This document shows, piece by piece, positions 50,381 to 58,317 of a stretch of DNA of 64,000 nt. A program made the translations under genes and the position numbers. The stretch's first letter is position 1; each line of letters starts with the position of its first letter. The notes beneath the pieces were generated by a model. It saw only the letters and a program-made list of their open reading frames with translations. It was not told the origin of the DNA and did not search any database. The stretch comes from Pseudomonas sp. AOB-7 (GTDB lineage: Bacteria > Pseudomonadota > Gammaproteobacteria > Pseudomonadales > Pseudomonadaceae): NCBI RefSeq assembly GCF_003696305.1, contig NZ_RFFK01000002.1:372001-436000 (forward strand), in the 5' to 3' direction.

Positions 50381-51370
50381 TCAATCCAGCCGCACCAGCA
50401 CGCGGCCGACCATGCCGCCAGCGAGTATCCGCTCGATGGCCGCCGGCAACTCTTGCAGGGCGACTTCCTGGCACAACGCCGAGAGATCGAGCTTCCACTG
50501 CAGCGACAGCTTGTCCCACATCGACGCCTTGACCACCAGCGGCAGCTCCACCGAATCCACGCCAAGCAGGTTGACCCCGCGCAGGATGAACGGCAGCACG
50601 CTGGCCTGGAAGCCGACGCCGGCGGTCAGCCCGCAGCACGCCACGCTGCCGCTATGACGCAGGGACTTGACCACATTGAACAGGATATCGCCGCCCACGG
50701 TGTCCACCGCCGCCGCCCAGCGCTCCTTGAGCAACGGCCGCTCAATCCCCTGCAGCAGCTCTTCGCGGCTGACGATCTCGTCGGCGCCGAGACCACGCAG
50801 GAATTCGCCCTGCTCGGCCTTGCCGGTGGCGGCCGCGACCCGGTAGCCCAGCGCCTTCAACAGCACCACGGCGATACTGCCGACCCCGCCGGTGGCGCCG
50901 GTAACCAGCGCAGTGCCGGCCTCGGGGGTGACGCCGGCCTGCTCCAGCTTGTCCACGCACAGGGCGGCGGTGAGGCCGGCGGTGCCGAGGATCATCGCCT
51001 CGCGCAGGGACAGGCCCTGCGGACGCTTGATCGCCCAGGCCGCCGGTACGCGAATGTACTGGCCGAAACCGCCGGCGGTGTTCATGCCCAGGTCGTAACC
51101 GGTGACTATCACCTCGTCGCCGGGGGCGAACTCGGCGACGGCGGACACTTCCACCACGCCGGCAGCGTCGATGCCCGGCGTGTGCGGATAGGCTTTGGTG
51201 ACGCCACGGTTGCCGCTGGCCGACAGCGCGTCCTTGTAATTGAGCGAGGAATAGCGCACGCGGATCAGCAGCTCGCCAGCGGGCAGCTCCTCAATCCGCC
51301 GCGCCACCACCTGGCGTTGAAAACCGCCATCGGCGCCTTCGCTGACCAGCAAGGCCTTGAATTCAGTCAT
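50381..51370 (-). CDS. acuI: YhdH/AcuI-type acrylyl-CoA reductase / quinone oxidoreductase
   Basis: A 329-residue zinc-free medium-chain reductase of the YhdH/AcuI group, which reduces acryloyl-CoA to propionyl-CoA with NADPH. Visible marks: YSSLNYKDALSASGNRGVTKAYPHTPGIDAAG near the N-terminus is split by the catalytic domain start, and the nucleotide-binding motif VTGATGGVGSIAV lies near the middle. The ATG at 51370 is preceded by AGGAG; the GTG one codon earlier is less likely. The gene symbol is by family; enzyme specificity is inferred. Confidence 0.85.
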   Translation of the reverse strand: MTEFKALLVSEGADGGFQRQVVARRIEELPAGELLIRVRYSSLNYKDALSASGNRGVTKAYPHTPGIDAAGVVEVSAVAEFAPGDEVIVTGYDLGMNTAGGFGQYIRVPAAWAIKRPQGLSLREAMILGTAGLTAALCVDKLEQAGVTPEAGTALVTGATGGVGSIAVVLLKALGYRVAAATGKAEQGEFLRGLGADEIVSREELLQGIERPLLKERWAAAVDTVGGDILFNVVKSLRHSGSVACCGLTAGVGFQASVLPFILRGVNLLGVDSVELPLVVKASMWDKLSLQWKLDLSALCQEVALQELPAAIERILAGGMVGRVLVRLD

Positions 51371-51406
51371 CACCTTCTCCTCTTGTCGTTGTTCGGTGGC
51401 GTGCTC

Positions 51407-52426
51407 TTACCAGAAGCGCTGCTGATTGAGTCTGCTCAGCCAGGTCAGCACGAAGCGGTCCAGGGCCATGCTGGCAGCCAGCCCCACACGCTCCTGAAGG
51501 CTCTTCTTGTGGGCGAAATGCAGGTGGAACAGCTCGGCCTCGGCGGCGCGCTCGGCCAGGTACTGGTCGCTGGTCTTCAGTTCGTCCACCAGCAGGCGCT
51601 CCTGGGCGGACAGGCCCAGCCAGACCTCGCCGGTGGCGATGGCGTCGATATCCAGTTGCGGGCGGTAACGGGCGACGAAGCCCTTGAACAGCTCATGGGT
51701 GGTTTCCAGGTCTTCCTGGAACTTCTCCCGGCCTTTTTCGGTGTTCTCGCCGAACACGGTCAGGGTGCGCTTGTACTCGCCGGCGGTGAGCACCTCGAAA
51801 TCGATGTCGTGCTTCTTCAGCAGGCGATGCACGTTGGGCAGCTGTGCCACCACGCCGATGGAACCGAGGATGGCGAACGGCGCGGCGAGAATCCTCTGGC
51901 CGATGCAGGCCATCATGTAGCCGCCGCTGGCCGCCACCTTGTCGACGCAGACGGTGAGCGGGATCCCGGCCTCGCGAATGCGCACCAACTGCGAGGAAGC
52001 CAGGCCATAGCTGTGCACCATGCCGCCGCCGCTTTCCAGGCGCAGCACCACCTCGTCCGAGGCCTTGGCCAGCGACAGCAGCGCGGTCACCTCATGGCGC
52101 AGGTGATCGGTGGCCGAGGCCTTGATATCGCCGTCGAAGTCCAGCACGAACACCCGCGGCTTGCTCGGCGGATGTTTCTTCTCCTGCTTGGCCGCCTTGG
52201 CCTCGGCCTTGCGCGCGGCCTTGAGCTGGTCCTTGTGCAGCACGCTGTGCTCCAGGCGCTCGCGCAGATCCTTGTAGAAGTCGTTGAGCTTGTGCACCTG
52301 CAACTGGCCGCTGCTGCGCCGGCCCTTGCCGCGCGTAGCGGTGACCGCCGCCAGCGCCAGGACGATGGCGACCACCAGGGTCAGGATTTTCGCCAGAAAG
52401 CCGACGTACTCGCTAAGAAACTCCAC
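51407..52426 (-). CDS. sohB: Inner-membrane protease SohB
   Basis: A 339-residue SppA-type serine protease: N-terminal membrane helix (about residues 8-30), a charged Lys/Ala-rich linker, and the S49 peptidase domain. The nucleophile is the Ser in KVAASGGYMMAC; the general base is probably the Lys of LTAGEYKRTLTVFG. Start GTG at 52426 has an AAGGGGGAT site and directly precedes the membrane helix. The frame is open beyond this without family sequence. SohB is thought to degrade membrane or exported peptides. It lies 36 bp upstream of the acuI-like gene, same direction. Confidence 0.92.
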   Translation of the reverse strand: MEFLSEYVGFLAKILTLVVAIVLALAAVTATRGKGRRSSGQLQVHKLNDFYKDLRERLEHSVLHKDQLKAARKAEAKAAKQEKKHPPSKPRVFVLDFDGDIKASATDHLRHEVTALLSLAKASDEVVLRLESGGGMVHSYGLASSQLVRIREAGIPLTVCVDKVAASGGYMMACIGQRILAAPFAILGSIGVVAQLPNVHRLLKKHDIDFEVLTAGEYKRTLTVFGENTEKGREKFQEDLETTHELFKGFVARYRPQLDIDAIATGEVWLGLSAQERLLVDELKTSDQYLAERAAEAELFHLHFAHKKSLQERVGLAASMALDRFVLTWLSRLNQQRFW

Positions 52427-52540
52427 AGATCCCCCTTGGACAATGCGGCGGCGCCGAGGCGCGCAAAGGCTCAAGCATACCGGCGCCATCGGCCGACGGC
52501 CAAGCGCGACGAAGGTCGACGGGCACCGCACAGCGGATTC

Positions 52541-52590
52541 AAACAAGCGTATGTTTTTTCGTTGACAGCCCCCGAGCTTCCTCATACCCT
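52541..52590 (+). promoter_or_regulatory. Strong -35 promoter with adjacent palindrome, for histidine-phosphatase gene
   Basis: TTGACA (52562-52567), 17-base spacer, TACCCT (52585-52590), start codon about 35 bp later. Immediately upstream, AAACA-AGCGTA-TGTTT (52541-52556) is an inverted repeat ending 5 bp before the -35 box, a good position for a regulator. Confidence 0.6.
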
Positions 52591-52625
52591 CGCGGAACTT
52601 TCAACGCGCCGGGACCGAAACGGAC

Positions 52626-53324
52626 GTGGGCAGCATTTACCTGATTCGACATGGCCAGGCCTCATTCGGCGCGGACGACTACGATGTCCTGTCTGCCACC
52701 GGCGTGCGCCAGGCCGAAGTATTGGGCGAGCACCTGAATCAGCTCGGCATTGTCTTCGATCGCTGCGTCAGCGGCAGCCTGCGCCGCCAGCAGCATACCG
52801 CCAATGCCGCGTTGCAGCGCATGAGCGACGCCCCGCCGCTGGACATCGACGCGGCCTTCAACGAGTTCGACGCCGATGCGGTCATCCGCGCCCTGCTCCC
52901 CGGCATCCTGCCCGAAGAACCCGAGGCCCTGCATATCCTGCGTAACGGCGCGCAGAACCGTGCCGAGTTCCAGCGCCTGTTCTCCAAGTTGATCGCCCGC
53001 TGGGTTTGCGGCGAGTACGAGCAGCCCGGTCTGCAGAGCTGGCAGGCCTACGTCGAGCAGGTCGAAGGCGGCCTGACCCGCATCCTCGAGCAGGCCCGGA
53101 GCAAACAGAACATCGCCGTGTTCACCTCCGGCGGCACCATCACCGCCCTACTCCGGTTGATCACCGGCGTACCGGCGGACAAGGCCTTCGAACTGAATTG
53201 GCAAATCGTCAACACCTCGCTCAGCCAGCTGAAGTTCCGCGGCAGTGAGGTGAGTCTGGCTTCCTTCAACAGCCATGTGCATCTGCAGCTGCTGAAGGCG
53301 CCGGAGCTCATCACCTACCGATGA
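52626..53324 (+). CDS. Histidine phosphatase family protein (phosphoglycerate-mutase-like)
   Basis: A 232-residue phosphatase of the histidine phosphatase superfamily. The catalytic RHG motif is at residues 8-10 (LIRHGQASFG), the later histidine probably lies in the segment around NSHVHLQLL, and Arg/Glu pocket residues are spread between. The start codon is GTG. The gene opens a cluster with an SCP2 protein and, beyond a terminator, a phosphotransferase/SDR pair, an order conserved in P. aeruginosa. The substrate is unknown; glycolytic mutase activity is unlikely given length and context. Confidence 0.87.
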   Translation: MGSIYLIRHGQASFGADDYDVLSATGVRQAEVLGEHLNQLGIVFDRCVSGSLRRQQHTANAALQRMSDAPPLDIDAAFNEFDADAVIRALLPGILPEEPEALHILRNGAQNRAEFQRLFSKLIARWVCGEYEQPGLQSWQAYVEQVEGGLTRILEQARSKQNIAVFTSGGTITALLRLITGVPADKAFELNWQIVNTSLSQLKFRGSEVSLASFNSHVHLQLLKAPELITYR

Positions 53325-53381
53325 GTTTTGGCCCACTGCGGCCGCAAGGCTGCGCGAAAAACCTGAAAAAAGGATAAGACC

Positions 53382-53693
53382 ATGAGCGTTGCTGACATCG
53401 TCCAAACCATGCAATCCAAGTTCAACGCCAGCGCCGCCGCCGGCCTGGATCTGGTGTTCCAGTTCAATATCGAAGACGGCGAGAACTACGCGCTGATCGT
53501 CAAGGACGGCACCTGCGCCGTCGAGCAAGGCGACAACCCGAACGCCAACGTGACCCTGATCATGGACAGCGAAACCCTCAAGGGCATCACCAGCGGCGAA
53601 ACCGACGGCATGCAGGCCTTCATGGCCGGCAAGCTGCGCGCCGAAGGCGACATGATGCTGGCGATGAAGCTGGGCGAACTGTTCCCGGTCTAA
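53382..53693 (+). CDS. SCP2 sterol-carrier-domain protein
   Basis: A 103-residue stand-alone SCP2 domain, starting MSVADIVQTMQSKFNASAAAGL and containing the usual DVTLIMD-like strand (NVTLIMDSETLKGI) and KLRAEGDMMLAMKL helix. SCP2 proteins bind acyl-CoA or other lipids. It follows the histidine phosphatase by 57 bp and is closed by a strong terminator, so the two form one operon. With the acyl-CoA-related neighbours it suggests a lipid or acyl-CoA function. Confidence 0.9.
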   Translation: MSVADIVQTMQSKFNASAAAGLDLVFQFNIEDGENYALIVKDGTCAVEQGDNPNANVTLIMDSETLKGITSGETDGMQAFMAGKLRAEGDMMLAMKLGELFPV

Positions 53694-53720
53694 GCGTCTA
53701 GGCTGACCGTGGCACAGACG

Positions 53721-53750
53721 AAACCGGAGTCCTTGGGCTCCGGTTTTTTT
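53721..53750 (+). terminator. Rho-independent terminator after SCP2 gene
   Basis: AAACCGGAG (53721-53729) pairs with CTCCGGTTT (53738-53746), and T residues continue to 53750. Confidence 0.93.
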
Positions 53751-53828
53751 ATGCGCAACCGCCGCCTGCGGGCGAATCAGGCAGCTTGATTGTGGTGCAA
53801 CACGCCCGCCTATAACGGCGCGTATTGC

Positions 53829-53870
53829 TTGTGACGGTTCGGGCGCAGCATTAGATTAGCCAATTATCTA
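53829..53870 (+). promoter_or_regulatory. Candidate promoter with dyad over the -10 box, phosphotransferase gene
   Basis: TTGTGA (53829-53834), 17-base spacer, TAGATT (53852-53857). The dyad TAGAT-N9-ATCTA (53852-53856 and 53866-53870) overlaps the -10 box, the position expected for a repressor. Confidence 0.45.
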
Positions 53871-53900
53871 GGGCACCCATCATAAGTAGAAGGGATAAGC

Positions 53901-54968
53901 ATGGCGCTCACCGACCAATCCACCCGCATCCGCGCAGGCGAAGAACTCGACGCCGCCGTCATCGACGCCTATCTCAAGGCCCATATTCCCGGCCTGAGCG
54001 GCGCAGCGAAGATCAGCCAGTTCCCTGGCGGCGCCTCGAACCTGACCTACCTGATCGAGTATCCGCAGCAGGAGTTCGTCCTGCGCCGCCCGCCATTCGG
54101 CCACAAGGCCAAGTCGGCGCACGACATGGGCCGCGAGTACCGCATCCTCAACCAACTCAATGCCGGTTTCCCCTACTGCCCCAAGGCCTACGTGCACTGC
54201 ACCGACGAGTCGGTGATCGGCGCCGAGTTCTACGTGATGGAACGGGTCAAGGGCATCATCCTGCGCTCGGAGATGCCGGCCGAGCTGAACTTCTCGCCCG
54301 AGCAGACCCGCGCGCTGTGCAAGAGCTTTATCGACAAGCTGGTCGAGCTGCACAACGTCGACTACAACGCCTGCGGTCTCGGCGACCTGGGCAAGCCGGA
54401 AGGCTATGTGGAGCGCCAGATCGGCGGCTGGATCAGCCGTTACGAGAAGGCCCTGACCCCCGATGCGCCCACCTGGGAGCCGGTCAAGGCCTGGCTGCGC
54501 GACAAGATGCCGGCCGACCACCACAAGCCGGGCATCGTGCACAACGACTACCGCTTCGACAACGTGATTCTCGACCCGAACAACCCGATGCAGATCATCG
54601 GCGTGCTCGACTGGGAAATGACCACTATCGGCGACCCGCTGATGGACCTGGGCAACACCCTGGCCTACTGGATCGAGGCCGACGACCCGGCGCCGGTGCA
54701 ACTGATGCGCCGCCAGCCGAGCAACGCCCCCGGCATGCTCACCCGCCAGCAGTTCGTCGACTATTACGCCGAGCAGGCCGGCATCGAGATCAAGAGCTTC
54801 GACTTCTATTACACCTACGGCCTGTTCCGCCTGGCCGGCATCGTCCAGCAGATCTACTACCGCTTCTACCATGGCCAGACCCAGGACAAGCGTTTCGCCC
54901 AGTTCATTCAGATGAACAAGCTGCTGGAGCAGATGAGCCTGCAGGTCATCGGCAAATCCACTCTCTAA
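53901..54968 (+). CDS. Phosphotransferase family protein (ACAD10/APH-like kinase)
   Basis: A 355-residue kinase-fold protein of the aminoglycoside-phosphotransferase (ACAD10 N-terminal) group. The catalytic loop VHNDYRFDNVILDPN and the metal motif GVLDWEMTTIGDPLMDLG are intact. Relatives phosphorylate 4-hydroxy acyl-CoAs on the way to beta-oxidation of hydroxy acids. The ATG has an AAGGGAT site. It begins a two-gene unit with the SDR gene 16 bp downstream, a linkage seen in P. aeruginosa. The substrate is inferred from the ACAD10 family only. Confidence 0.87.
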   Translation: MALTDQSTRIRAGEELDAAVIDAYLKAHIPGLSGAAKISQFPGGASNLTYLIEYPQQEFVLRRPPFGHKAKSAHDMGREYRILNQLNAGFPYCPKAYVHCTDESVIGAEFYVMERVKGIILRSEMPAELNFSPEQTRALCKSFIDKLVELHNVDYNACGLGDLGKPEGYVERQIGGWISRYEKALTPDAPTWEPVKAWLRDKMPADHHKPGIVHNDYRFDNVILDPNNPMQIIGVLDWEMTTIGDPLMDLGNTLAYWIEADDPAPVQLMRRQPSNAPGMLTRQQFVDYYAEQAGIEIKSFDFYYTYGLFRLAGIVQQIYYRFYHGQTQDKRFAQFIQMNKLLEQMSLQVIGKSTL

Positions 54969-54984
54969 CCCCGGGGTAATCACA

Positions 54985-55752
54985 ATGTCCAAGACCCAAC
55001 TGTTCGACCTCGACGGCAAGATCGCCTTCGTTTCCGGCGCCAGCCGCGGCATCGGCGAGGCCATCGCCAAGCTGCTGGCCCAGCAAGGCGCGCACGTGAT
55101 CGTCTCCAGCCGCAAGCTCGAGGGCTGCCAGGCCGTGGCCGACGCCATCGTGGCCGATGGCGGCAAGGCCACCGCCATCGCCTGCCACATCGGCGAGATG
55201 GAGCAGATCGCCAGCGTCTTCGCGCAGATCAAGGAGCAGTTCGGCCGCCTCGACATCCTGGTCAACAACGCCGCCACCAACCCGCAGTTCTGCAACGTGC
55301 TGGATACCGACCTCGGCGCCTTCCAGAAGACCGTGGACGTGAATATCCGCGGCTACTACTTCATGTCCATCGAGGGCGGCAAGCTGATGAAGGCGGGCGG
55401 CGGCGGCTCGATCATCAATGTCGCCTCGATCAACGGTGTCTCGCCCGGCGAGTTCCAGGGCATCTACTCGGTGACCAAGGCCGCGGTGATCAGCATGACC
55501 AAGGTGTTCGCCAAGGAGTGCGCGCAGTTCGGCATCCGCTGCAACGCTCTGCTGCCGGGCCTGACCGACACCAAGTTCGCCTCGGCACTGACCAAGAACG
55601 ACGCCATTCTCAACATGGCGCTGCAGCGTATTCCGCTCAAGCGCGTGGCCGACCCCAGCGAAATGGCCGGCGCGGTGCTGTACCTGGCCAGCGCAGCGTC
55701 CAGCTACACCACCGGCGTGGCGCTCAACGTCGACGGCGGCTTCCTCTCCTGA
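54985..55752 (+). CDS. Short-chain dehydrogenase/reductase (SDR)
   Basis: A 255-residue classical SDR. The cofactor motif GASRGIG (near residue 18), NNAA, the catalytic Ser in VASINGVSP and the YSVTK active site are all present, so an NAD(P)-dependent alcohol/ketone oxidoreduction is likely. It lies 16 bp after the phosphotransferase gene and is closed by a perfect terminator. In that context a hydroxyacyl-CoA or similar alcohol is a reasonable substrate guess. Confidence 0.9.
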   Translation: MSKTQLFDLDGKIAFVSGASRGIGEAIAKLLAQQGAHVIVSSRKLEGCQAVADAIVADGGKATAIACHIGEMEQIASVFAQIKEQFGRLDILVNNAATNPQFCNVLDTDLGAFQKTVDVNIRGYYFMSIEGGKLMKAGGGGSIINVASINGVSPGEFQGIYSVTKAAVISMTKVFAKECAQFGIRCNALLPGLTDTKFASALTKNDAILNMALQRIPLKRVADPSEMAGAVLYLASAASSYTTGVALNVDGGFLS

Positions 55753-55773
55753 GGTCAAGCGGCATAAACGACG

Positions 55774-55796
55774 AAGGCACCCTAGGGTGCCTTTTT
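55774..55796 (+). terminator. Terminator after SDR gene
   Basis: AAGGCACCCTAGGGTGCCTT is a perfect 20-base palindrome followed by T residues up to 55796. Confidence 0.93.
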
Positions 55797-55872
55797 GCTT
55801 TGTAGGATATTTCGCTCTCCTCTCCCGCCCTTCGGACACCCTCCGGGTCGCCAAATGGCCGCAAAGCGGCCG

Positions 55873-56520
55873 CTACCAATCCTTCAACGCTGCTTCGGCC
55901 GCCGGATTCATCGGCTCGGCCAGCAGCCCGGTCGGCGTCAGGCTGACGCTGTACACCGCATCGGCGGCGATCGGCAGGTAGGTCACGCGCAACGCCTGCG
56001 GGTCGAACAGCAGCAGGTCGCGCTGGCTCAGGCGCAGCCAGCGCCACAGGTCGACGCCGTAGGGACTCTCGGCCAGCTGCACGCGACCGTGCTGAGCCAG
56101 GGCCTGCTGTTCGATGGCAAGAAAGCGTCCGGACAAGCGCTCGAAACGGTAGCCGGGCTCCAGGCCGATCAGCTCGGCCAGGCCCTTCCAGCGGATCAGC
56201 CGGCCATCGAGCTGCCACAGATCACCCTCCAGGATCAGCGTGCGCTCGCGGCCGCCTTCCAGCAGGCTGACGCGGTAACGCTGCGGGCCGTCGGCCTTGA
56301 AACTGAGCGTCGCCAGCGGCTTGCCCTGCGGCAGCGGCGCGTAGCTGTAGAGGTCGTAGGCGACCAGGCCGACAAGGCCGGCCAGGGCGAGGAACGCCAG
56401 GCCGCAGGTGCCGCGCAGCCAGCCGAGAAACCAGCCGCTATTGAGCAGTATGCGCAGCGCCACCAGCAGTGCCAGCACCGCCAGCAGCGCCACTGCCCAG
56501 GCCAACCCGTCGTATTGCAT
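55873..56520 (-). CDS. Conserved membrane hypothetical protein
   Basis: A 215-residue protein with two N-terminal transmembrane helices (about 8-28 and 33-56), then a soluble periplasmic-side domain of about 155 residues with strands such as RYRVSLLEGGRERTLILEGDLWQLDG. Relatives are sometimes labelled multidrug transporter, which the two-helix layout does not support. No catalytic motif was seen. It is divergent from the TSUP permease and convergent with the SDR operon. Confidence 0.77.
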   Translation of the reverse strand: MQYDGLAWAVALLAVLALLVALRILLNSGWFLGWLRGTCGLAFLALAGLVGLVAYDLYSYAPLPQGKPLATLSFKADGPQRYRVSLLEGGRERTLILEGDLWQLDGRLIRWKGLAELIGLEPGYRFERLSGRFLAIEQQALAQHGRVQLAESPYGVDLWRWLRLSQRDLLLFDPQALRVTYLPIAADAVYSVSLTPTGLLAEPMNPAAEAALKDW

Positions 56521-56621
56521 CTATTGCGTTCCTTCCGCCGGAAAATCCCGGCATTATGCGCAGCTCGCCGGACGCCGAACAGTCGGCAGGCTGCGCACTC
56601 GCCCACAAGTCGACACTTTAT

Positions 56622-57401
56622 ATGCCCTTCGCTCTCGAACTCGCCATCGATCCCAGCACCCTGGCCATCCTGGCGCTGGTCGCCTTCATCGCCGGTTTCA
56701 TCGACGCCATCGCCGGCGGCGGCGGCCTGCTGACCATTCCCGCGCTGCTCACCGCCGGGCTGCCGCCGCACCTGGTGCTGGGCACCAACAAGCTGTGCGC
56801 CACCTTCGGCTCGGGCACCGCGGCGCTGACCTTCTACCGGCGCAAGCTGTTCGATCCCGGACAATGGCGCGGGGCGCTGCTGGCCACGCTGATCGGCGCC
56901 CTGCTCGGCGCGCTGATCGCCCACTGGCTGCCGGCCGAATGGCTCAACCAGATGCTGCCGGCGGTGGTGTTCGCCTGCGGCCTGTACCTGCTGTTCGGTC
57001 GCACGCCCGAAGCGCCGAGCGAGCAGAACCTGCCCATCGCCCGCGGCCGCCAGTGGCCGCAAGGCCTTGGCCTGGGCTTCTACGACGGCGTCGCCGGCCC
57101 CGGCACTGGCGCCTTCTGGACCGTCAGCAGCCTGCTGCTCTACCCGCTCGACCTGGTTCGCGCCAGCGGCGTGGCACGTACCATGAACTTCGTCAGCAAC
57201 GCCGCGGCGCTGGCGGTGTTCATCGCCTTCGGGCAGGTGGCCTGGGTGCTGGGACTGAGCATGGGCGCGGCGTTGATGGTCGGAGCCTTCCTCGGTGCGC
57301 ACACGGCGATCAAGGGCGGCTCGAAGTTCATCCGCCCGGTGTTCATCCTGGTGGCGCTGGCGCTGACCGCGCGCCTGGCCTGGCAGCACTGGTTTGGCTA
57401 G
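56622..57401 (+). CDS. TSUP family permease (TauE/SafE)
   Basis: A 259-residue membrane protein with about eight helices in two repeats; the TSUP signatures GFIDAIAGGGGLLTIPALL and the matching second-half GFYDGVAGPGTGAFW are visible. The family moves sulfur oxyanions or organosulfur compounds. The start MPFALELAIDP was chosen at the first helix; the open frame runs about 50 codons further upstream without support. A REP doublet follows its stop codon. Confidence 0.9.
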   Translation: MPFALELAIDPSTLAILALVAFIAGFIDAIAGGGGLLTIPALLTAGLPPHLVLGTNKLCATFGSGTAALTFYRRKLFDPGQWRGALLATLIGALLGALIAHWLPAEWLNQMLPAVVFACGLYLLFGRTPEAPSEQNLPIARGRQWPQGLGLGFYDGVAGPGTGAFWTVSSLLLYPLDLVRASGVARTMNFVSNAAALAVFIAFGQVAWVLGLSMGAALMVGAFLGAHTAIKGGSKFIRPVFILVALALTARLAWQHWFG

Positions 57402-57423
57402 TTCCGGCGGGCCATCCGGGATC

Positions 57424-57486
57424 TTGTAGGAGCGGCTTGAGCCGCGAAAAGGTAAACGAGGTTCGCGGCCGAAGCCGCTCCTACAA
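57424..57486. repeat. REP doublet (inverted Pseudomonas repetitive extragenic palindromes)
   Basis: The unit starting TTGTAGGAGCGGCTTGAGCC (57424-57448) faces an inverted copy (57462-57486) with one or two changes, 13 bp apart. The GTAGGAGCGGCTT core is the common Pseudomonas REP. The doublet sits between the convergent TSUP and nudC genes, where such elements usually lie. Confidence 0.9.
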
Positions 57487-57492
57487 GGGGTC

Positions 57493-58317
57493 TTACGCTG
57501 GCAGCACAGGCTCGGGCAAACCCAATCGGCGCGCCACGTAGAGATCGATCAGGTGGCGGGCGATGGAGCGCGAGGCCGGCAGCGGCGGCAGGTCGTCGAC
57601 GCGGAACCAGCGGGCATCCTCGATCTCGTCCGCCTGCATGACGATCTCGCCGCCGGCGTACTCGGCGTGAAAGCCGAGCATCAGCGAATGCGGGAAGGGC
57701 CAGCCCTGACTGCCGATGTACTGCAGGTTGCGCACCTCGACGCCGACTTCCTCGCGCACCTCGCGCGCCACGCAATGTTCCACCGACTCGCCCGGCTCGA
57801 CGAAGCCGGCCAGGGTGCTGTAGACCCCGGCAACGAAACGCGGCGAACGGGCCAGAAGGATTTCGTCGCCGCGACTGACCAGCACGATCATGCTCGGCGA
57901 GATGCGCGGATAGTGCTGCGACTCGCAGGCGTCGCAGCGCATCGCCCGCTCGCCGGGTAGCTGGCGGGTCGGCGCGCCGCAACTGCCGCAAAAACGATGC
58001 TCGGCATACCAGGTGCCGATCTGCGCGGCGTAGGCGAGCATGCGGAAGGTCTCGGCCTCGCCCTGCAGCATGAACTGGCGCAGGCTCTGCCAGCTGGCGC
58101 CGTCCAGCTGGGTGGAGGGCGTAACCTGCAGCAGGTAGACGGCATCCTCGCCGAAATGACCGATGCCCTGCTCGGCGAGAATGTCCAGCTCCTGGCGCTT
58201 GATCCAGTCGCGGGGAAACAGCACGCCGTTGGCGTCAGCGAGAAACTGCTGCCGGCAGTACAGCAGCGCCCAACCGCCGGGCTGGGCGGGGTCGAGAAAG
58301 GCGTTGCGCCAGACCAT
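57493..58317 (-). CDS. nudC: NAD(+) pyrophosphatase / decapping enzyme NudC
   Basis: A 274-residue Nudix hydrolase. It has the zinc ribbon C110, C113, C128, C131 and the Nudix box starting at G171 ([22 protein letters not shown]). NudC splits NAD(H) to NMN and AMP and removes NAD caps from RNA 5' ends. The family signature SQPWPFPxS appears here as SQGWPFPHS (203-211). The start overlaps the fimL stop codon (TGATG), so the two genes are translationally coupled. Confidence 0.93.
   Translation of the reverse strand: MVWRNAFLDPAQPGGWALLYCRQQFLADANGVLFPRDWIKRQELDILAEQGIGHFGEDAVYLLQVTPSTQLDGASWQSLRQFMLQGEAETFRMLAYAAQIGTWYAEHRFCGSCGAPTRQLPGERAMRCDACESQHYPRISPSMIVLVSRGDEILLARSPRFVAGVYSTLAGFVEPGESVEHCVAREVREEVGVEVRNLQYIGSQGWPFPHSLMLGFHAEYAGGEIVMQADEIEDARWFRVDDLPPLPASRSIARHLIDLYVARRLGLPEPVLPA

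Noticed and set aside
50453..52945. 830-codon plus-strand frame over acuI-like, sohB and the next gene
   Set aside because: It spans three real genes and their promoters and shows only shadow composition.
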